This document shows, piece by piece, positions 59,803 through 64,000 of a DNA stretch of 64,000 bases. This DNA comes from Reyranella soli (lineage in GTDB: Bacteria; Pseudomonadota; Alphaproteobacteria; Reyranellales; Reyranellaceae): contig NZ_BKAJ01000004.1 of NCBI RefSeq assembly GCF_007992495.1, forward strand, positions 124,001-188,000. The letters run 5' to 3'. Both the position numbers and the translations under genes were made by a program. Each line of letters starts with the position of its first letter. Within the stretch, counting starts at the first letter, position 1. The notes beneath the pieces are model-generated. The model saw only the letters and a list, made by a program, of their open reading frames with translations. It searched no databases and had not been told where the DNA came from.

Positions 59803-60724
59803 GCCATTTCTCGAAGGCCACGGTCTGGCGGCCGACTCGCCCGCCGCGCGGCCGCACGAGGAAGTAGGACGTTCTTTCGACGGCGCTGGCCTGGTCACCG
59901 AACGGCGCGACCAGCCGGCCATCGCTGAGCTCCTGCGCGGCCAGCAATTCGCTCTCCAGGACGACGCCCAGGCCACTGACCGCCGCTTCGATCGCCATCG
60001 TCGAGCGGTCGAGCCACAGCTCGTTGCCGGCATGCAGCTGGCCGACACCGACCTGCCGCAGATACTCCGCCCAGGTGAAGGCGTTGACCGAGTGGATGAG
60101 CGTCGCGCGCGCAAGATCATGCGGCGTCCTGAGGTCGATCCGGGCCGCAAGCTCGGGGCTGCAGAGCGGGCGCAGCCGCTCGACCAACAACGGCTCGACG
60201 TGAGGTTGGCCGGCCGGCGGCGCTCCATAGGCGATGGCGAGGTCGAAGCGGGTGTCCTCCAGGTCGGCGGCCGACGAGATCGTCGACAGCCGGACGCGGA
60301 TCGACGGATGGGCGCGCAGGAAGTCGGGCAACCGCGGCTGCAGCCATTTGGCGGCGAAGCTCGGGCCGGCGGCGATCACGAGATGTCCGGACTGCGACTG
60401 CGGAGCGACCAGCTCGGTGGCCTGGCGGATGACGCCGAGCGCGTGCTCGATCTCATGAGCATAGCGGCGCCCTGCATCGGTCAGGACCGCGCGTCCCGCC
60501 CGGCGCTGGAACAGCGTCGCGCCGAGGAAGTCCTCGAGCTGCTGGATCTGGTGGCTGACGGCGGACGGCGTCACGCCGAGCTCCGTAGCTCCCTGTGAGA
60601 AGCTGCCGTGCCGGCACGCCGCCTCGAACGCCAGCAGCGCCTTGAGCGGCGGCAGGCGCGGCCGAACCGCGGCTACTGTTGAGCTGCTTTCACGAGGTGC
60701 TGAGTTTTTTGCTCTGGCTCCCAT
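59777..60724 (-). CDS. LysR-family transcription regulator
   Basis: 315 residues. Winged helix-turn-helix at about 27-85 (PLKALLAFEAACRHGSFSQGATELGVTPSAVSHQIQQLE split over the recognition helix), typical of the GcvA-like subgroup, followed by the periplasmic-binding-like effector domain. It is divergent from the class III aminotransferase 52 bases away. In Burkholderia cepacia the dgdR repressor sits divergent from dgdA in the same way, so regulation of that gene is the natural guess. Confidence 0.92.
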   Translation of the reverse strand: MGARAKNSAPRESSSTVAAVRPRLPPLKALLAFEAACRHGSFSQGATELGVTPSAVSHQIQQLEDFLGATLFQRRAGRAVLTDAGRRYAHEIEHALGVIRQATELVAPQSQSGHLVIAAGPSFAAKWLQPRLPDFLRAHPSIRVRLSTISSAADLEDTRFDLAIAYGAPPAGQPHVEPLLVERLRPLCSPELAARIDLRTPHDLARATLIHSVNAFTWAEYLRQVGVGQLHAGNELWLDRSTMAIEAAVSGLGVVLESELLAAQELSDGRLVAPFGDQASAVERTSYFLVRPRGGRVGRQTVAFEKWLRTAIASS

Positions 60725-60776
60725 CGGAGGGTCTCCGTATCGACGCTCACAGTACTGAAACGCACAGGATGGGCCA

Positions 60777-62099
60777 ATGAGCGAGGAACTTCGGCAGGCG
60801 GCGAAGGAATACCTTGTACGCTACGGCGGCGATTCGTTTCCCAACCTGTTCAGGACGGCCAAGGGCACCGTCGTGACCGACAGCGACGGTCGCGAGTACC
60901 TCGATTTCACGTCCGGCCAGATGTGCGCCACGATCGGCCACAACCATCCGGCCATCGTCGAGGCTGTAAATCGGGCGGGCCAAAAAGCCTTCCACTTCTT
61001 CAGCGGCATGATCCCCGAGGTCGTCGTCGAACTCGCCCGCACGCTGGCGCAGGACTGGCTGCCGGGCGACCTCGAGCGGACGATCTTCATAAACACCGGG
61101 TCGGAGGCCACCGAGGTCGCGCTGCGGATGGCCAAGATGTACACGGACGGCTACGAGGTCCTCGTCCTCGGCGGCTCGTGGCACGGCATCACCGGCGGCG
61201 CGAGCGCGGTCTCGATGGCGAGCGACCGCAAGGGCTACGGCGTCCCGCCACCCGGCGTCTTCGTCATTCCGGAACCCAACGCCTACCGCCCGTACGTTGC
61301 GGGCATGAACGAGGAAGAGGCGGCCCTCGCCAACCTCGATATCGCTCTGAAAATGTTCGACATGCAGTCGGCCGGGCGAGGTGCTGCCATCCTCGTCGAG
61401 CCCGTGATCAGCGCAGGCGGCGTCCTGGTGCCGCCGCCGGCCTTCATGCGGGCGCTGCGCAAGGCGGCCGACGACCGCGGCATGCTGCTGATCTTCGACG
61501 AGGCCCAGACCGCCTTCGGCCGTATCGGCACGCGCACCGGAGCCGAATACTTCGACGTCGTTCCCGACATCATGACGATGTCGAAAACCCTTGGCGGCGG
61601 CTTGCCGCTCGCCGCGGTGGCCACGACGGCGGCCATCGAGGAGGTGCTGCACGACAAGCACTTCACCTTCTACACCAGCCACGTTTCCGACCCGCTGGGT
61701 GCCGAAGTCGGCCTGGCGGTGCTGAAGGTGATCGCCGAGGAGCAACTCGTCGCCCGGTCGCGGCAGATGGGCGCCTACCTGCGCGGCAGGCTCGAGGAGC
61801 TGCAGCAGCGCCACGAGGTGATCGGCGACGTTCGCGGCCTCGGCCTGCTGCTGGGCGTCGAGCTGGTGCGCGATCGTGCGTCGCGCCTGCCGGCGCACAA
61901 GCTCGGCGCCCTGACCACGGCCAAGTGCTTCGAGAAGGGCCTCAGCATGAATATCCGCCGGCGTCCCGAGCGCGGCTCGGTGTGGCGCATCGCCCCGCCT
62001 CTGACCGTCTCGACCGACGAGATCGATCGGGCCGTCGACATCCTCGACAAGTCGCTCCGCGACAGCCTCGCCGAGATCGGCACGGCGGGGATCGAGTGA
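60777..62099 (+). CDS. Class III aminotransferase, 2,2-dialkylglycine decarboxylase-like
   Basis: 440 residues. PLP lysine K270 (MSKTLGGGLPL) and D241 (FDEAQTAFGRIG) are typical of class III enzymes. Hallmarks of dialkylglycine decarboxylase are visible: FTSGQMCATIGHNHP (Q48) and GGSWHGITGGAS (W135), with similar spacing to Q52 and W138 of the Burkholderia enzyme; M141 there is I here. That enzyme decarboxylates and transaminates 2-aminoisobutyrate-type amino acids. The divergent LysR and downstream amino-acid binding protein support use of an unusual amino acid. Confidence 0.82.
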   Translation: MSEELRQAAKEYLVRYGGDSFPNLFRTAKGTVVTDSDGREYLDFTSGQMCATIGHNHPAIVEAVNRAGQKAFHFFSGMIPEVVVELARTLAQDWLPGDLERTIFINTGSEATEVALRMAKMYTDGYEVLVLGGSWHGITGGASAVSMASDRKGYGVPPPGVFVIPEPNAYRPYVAGMNEEEAALANLDIALKMFDMQSAGRGAAILVEPVISAGGVLVPPPAFMRALRKAADDRGMLLIFDEAQTAFGRIGTRTGAEYFDVVPDIMTMSKTLGGGLPLAAVATTAAIEEVLHDKHFTFYTSHVSDPLGAEVGLAVLKVIAEEQLVARSRQMGAYLRGRLEELQQRHEVIGDVRGLGLLLGVELVRDRASRLPAHKLGALTTAKCFEKGLSMNIRRRPERGSVWRIAPPLTVSTDEIDRAVDILDKSLRDSLAEIGTAGIE

Positions 62100-62116
62100 T
62101 CATCGGGAGGGATGCC

Positions 62117-63139
62117 ATGTCGTCACGTTCGAAGTTCTCTGCGGGCCTGTGCGGCCTTCTTGCACTGGCGCTTGCCGGCACGCCGTCGGAGGCCGCGCCG
62201 ATGCTCGACACGGTGCGGGCCAATGGCGTCGTTCGGTGTGGCGTGTCGACCGGCTTTCCGGGTTTCAGCCTGGCCGACAGCCAGGGCGTCTTTCGCGGCC
62301 TCGATGTCGATGTGTGCCGCGCCGTCGCCGCCGCCGTCTTCGGCGACGCCGCGAAAGTGAAGTTCGTGCCACTCACGGCCGTGCAGCGCTTCACTGCCCT
62401 GCAATCGGGCGAGGTCGACGTGCTGGCGCGCAACGCCACCTGGACCTATCAACGCAGCGCCCAGCTCGGCCTCACCTTCACCGGCGTCAACTACTACGAC
62501 GGCACGGCCTTCCTGGTCGCGAAAAGCTCGCCGGCGAAGCAGGCGAGGGACCTGAACGGCGGCACGATCTGCGCGCAGTCCGGCACGGACACGCTGGTCG
62601 GCGTGCAGGACTACTTTTCGCGCAACGGATTGAAGTTCTCGCCGGTCACCTTCGAGCATGTCGACACCATGAAGTCGGCGTTCGTCGGCGGCCGCTGCGA
62701 TGCGATGACCAGCGATTCGACCCAGTTGATGGGCATCCGCTCGACGTTGGCCAATGCGGCCGACTATCGGCTGCTGCCGGAGATCGTCACCAAGGAGCCG
62801 CTCAGCCCCGCGGTCCGCGGCGGCGACGACCAGTGGGCCAACATCGTCCGATGGAGCTTCTGGGCCATGGTCAACGCCGAGGAGCTCGGTCTCAGCGCCG
62901 ACAACGTGAAGGCGCAGGCGGCATCCAGCACCGATCCCGGCGTGCTACGGCTGGTCGGCAAATCGGGCGACCTCGGCAAGATGCTGGGACTGGATGCGGT
63001 CTGGGCATTGAACGTCGTCGCCCAGGTCGGCAACTACGGTGAGAGCTTCCGCCGCAATCTCGAGCCTCTGGGCGTCGAGCGCGGCCTCAATCGGCTGTGG
63101 CGCGACGGCGGTCTCATGTTCGCGCCACCCATGCGCTGA
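62117..63139 (+). CDS. General amino-acid ABC transporter binding protein (AapJ/BztA type)
   Basis: 340 residues with a signal peptide (about 1-26, ending SEA). The mature N-terminus LDTVRANGVVRCGVSTGFPGFS is characteristic of AapJ/BztA, as are FRGLDVDVCRAVAAAVFGD and the C-terminal RGGDDQWANIVRWSFWAMV. Binds L-amino acids in the periplasm. No permease or ATPase genes follow, so it is an orphan binding protein that may feed a general transporter elsewhere. GGGAGG six bases before the ATG decides the start; 17 bases after the decarboxylase-like gene. Confidence 0.9.
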   Translation: MSSRSKFSAGLCGLLALALAGTPSEAAPMLDTVRANGVVRCGVSTGFPGFSLADSQGVFRGLDVDVCRAVAAAVFGDAAKVKFVPLTAVQRFTALQSGEVDVLARNATWTYQRSAQLGLTFTGVNYYDGTAFLVAKSSPAKQARDLNGGTICAQSGTDTLVGVQDYFSRNGLKFSPVTFEHVDTMKSAFVGGRCDAMTSDSTQLMGIRSTLANAADYRLLPEIVTKEPLSPAVRGGDDQWANIVRWSFWAMVNAEELGLSADNVKAQAASSTDPGVLRLVGKSGDLGKMLGLDAVWALNVVAQVGNYGESFRRNLEPLGVERGLNRLWRDGGLMFAPPMR

Positions 63140-63201
63140 CGACGGTCGCCGGCTTCGCACCGATCCGATAGGCTTCCCCGCAACGAATAGCGGAGGAAAC
63201 C

Positions 63202-64000
63202 ATGCGTGGCGTTACCTTTCCCGGCGAGCGTGCTGTCGAGATCATGAACTTCCCCGATCCCACGCCGGGACCGGGCGAAGTGGTGCTGGAGATGAAGGCA
63301 TCGGGCATGTGCGGGTCTGACCTGCACCAGTACCGCCGCTCGAAGACCGTGCCGCGGGCCTCGGGTATCCCGGCCAGTTCCGAGCCCGTCATCGCCGGGC
63401 ACGAGCCCTGTGGCGTGGTCGTTGCCGTCGGACCCGGTGTCACCGCCGCGGAAGCCAAGGTCGGCGACCGCATGATGGTGCATCACTATCAGGGCTGTAC
63501 CCAGTGCAGCCATTGCCGCTCCGGCTGGCAGCAGCTTTGCCAAGAGGTGCCGGTGAAGGTCTATGGCAACAACGCCCATGGCGGTCACGCCAAGTATCTG
63601 AAGGTGCCGGCCAACACGATGGTGCCATTGCATGAAGCCCTGAGCTTCACGGCGGGTGCCGCCATCTCCTGCGGCTCCGGCACCGCCTATGGCGCGTTGC
63701 GACGCATGAACGTTTCCGGCCGCGACACGATCGCGATCTTCGGGCAGGGGCCGGTGGGCCTCGCCGGCACGCAATTCGCCAAGGCGATGGGCGCGCGGGT
63801 GATTGCGCTCGACACCAGCGCGCAGCGGCTGGAACGCGCCCGCGAGTTCGGCGCCGACGAGCTGGTCAACCCGGGCTCCAACGATCCGGTCGCCGCGATC
63901 AAGGAACTGACACACGGTAAATATGCGGACCTGACGCTCGATACGTCTTCCAACCGCGACGCCCGCCTCAACGCCATTCGCAGCACCAAGGTCTGGGGCA
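63202..64000 (+). CDS. Zinc-dependent alcohol dehydrogenase (MDR family), 5' part
   Basis: Starts at an ATG with GGAGGAAAC upstream and runs 266 codons off the right edge. Catalytic-zinc residues appear in SGMCGSDLHQY and in AGHEPCG; the structural-zinc lobe has four cysteines in GCTQCSHCRSGWQQLC. The nucleotide-binding GQGPVGLAGTQFA follows. Medium-chain alcohol, threonine or sorbitol dehydrogenase type; the substrate is not decidable. Same direction as the amino-acid genes and 62 bases after them, so a threonine-dehydrogenase-like role would fit but is speculative. Confidence 0.9.
   Translation, partial: MRGVTFPGERAVEIMNFPDPTPGPGEVVLEMKASGMCGSDLHQYRRSKTVPRASGIPASSEPVIAGHEPCGVVVAVGPGVTAAEAKVGDRMMVHHYQGCTQCSHCRSGWQQLCQEVPVKVYGNNAHGGHAKYLKVPANTMVPLHEALSFTAGAAISCGSGTAYGALRRMNVSGRDTIAIFGQGPVGLAGTQFAKAMGARVIALDTSAQRLERAREFGADELVNPGSNDPVAAIKELTHGKYADLTLDTSSNRDARLNAIRSTKVWG

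Noticed and set aside
1..64000. CRISPR array, rRNA or tRNA genes
   Set aside because: No regularly spaced short repeats were seen, and no cloverleaf or rRNA-like segment was noticed in intergenic regions while reading both strands.

Overview
The window is a high-GC, gene-dense stretch of bacterial chromosome. It most likely comes from an alphaproteobacterium of the Rhodospirillales/Hyphomicrobiales type. The pointers are a GTTC-N7-GTTC LexA box in front of an imuA-imuB-dnaE2 mutagenesis operon, AapJ-type and NMT1/SsuA-type ABC transport proteins, a PP_1105-type ATP-dependent DNA ligase set, and palindromic intergenic repeats of the kind common in Bradyrhizobium and Reyranella-like genomes. 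The genus is a guess. No rRNA, tRNA or CRISPR array was seen.

Layout: (1) 1-3.4 kb: edge of a hypothetical gene, an AbrB-type membrane protein, NAD kinase with a possible short leader ORF, and a TauD-like dioxygenase. (2) 3.4-21.4 kb: a surface glycan/glycolipid locus. It starts with a large multi-membrane protein. Next comes a tightly coupled run of Gfo/Idh dehydrogenase, epimerase, sugar aminotransferase and flippase-like protein. After that come a GNAT protein, a NodB-like deacetylase, a NeuD-like acyltransferase, a stand-alone acyl carrier protein, a broken MaoC-like gene, an adenylate-forming ligase, an unrecognised protein, two methyltransferases and a polyprenyl-phosphate-type glycosyltransferase. 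On the other strand lie a radical SAM protein, a WlbB-like acetyltransferase and a second sugar aminotransferase. The ACP plus ligase suggest a sugar acylated from an ACP-borne acyl group. (3) 21.7-26.2 kb: MFS transporter, LpxR-like lipid A deacylase, DUF3309 peptide, Fe superoxide dismutase, a 24-residue membrane peptide, bacterioferritin and its ferredoxin.

(4) 26.2-32 kb: acyl-CoA genes (thioesterases, acyl-CoA dehydrogenase, MaoC hydratase, VOC protein) and a membrane-anchored class III adenylate cyclase with three C-terminal repeats. (5) 32.07-33.27 kb: a complete ISAs1-family insertion sequence with terminal inverted repeats and a 10-bp target duplication, inserted inside a palindromic repeat. 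(6) 33.3-37.1 kb: a second envelope sugar group (GT-C-like protein, methyltransferase, ArnC-like GT2, SMR-like protein). (7) 37.1-44 kb: two enoyl-CoA hydratases, an SsuABC-like transporter, a MaoC protein, a ChaC-like cyclotransferase and a DMT permease.

(8) 44.2-58 kb: a DNA-repair block. It holds moaA, the ligase/exonuclease/helicase trio, and an SOS operon reading imuA-imuB-vapB-vapC-dnaE2-LLM oxidoreductase in which a VapBC-type toxin-antitoxin pair is coupled into the translesion-synthesis genes by stop/start overlaps. The block is bounded by two direct copies of a 20-bp sequence. (9) 58-64 kb: MBL-fold exported protein, aminoglycoside-phosphotransferase-like kinase, a LysR regulator divergent from a 2,2-dialkylglycine-decarboxylase-like enzyme, an AapJ-like binding protein and the start of a zinc alcohol dehydrogenase.
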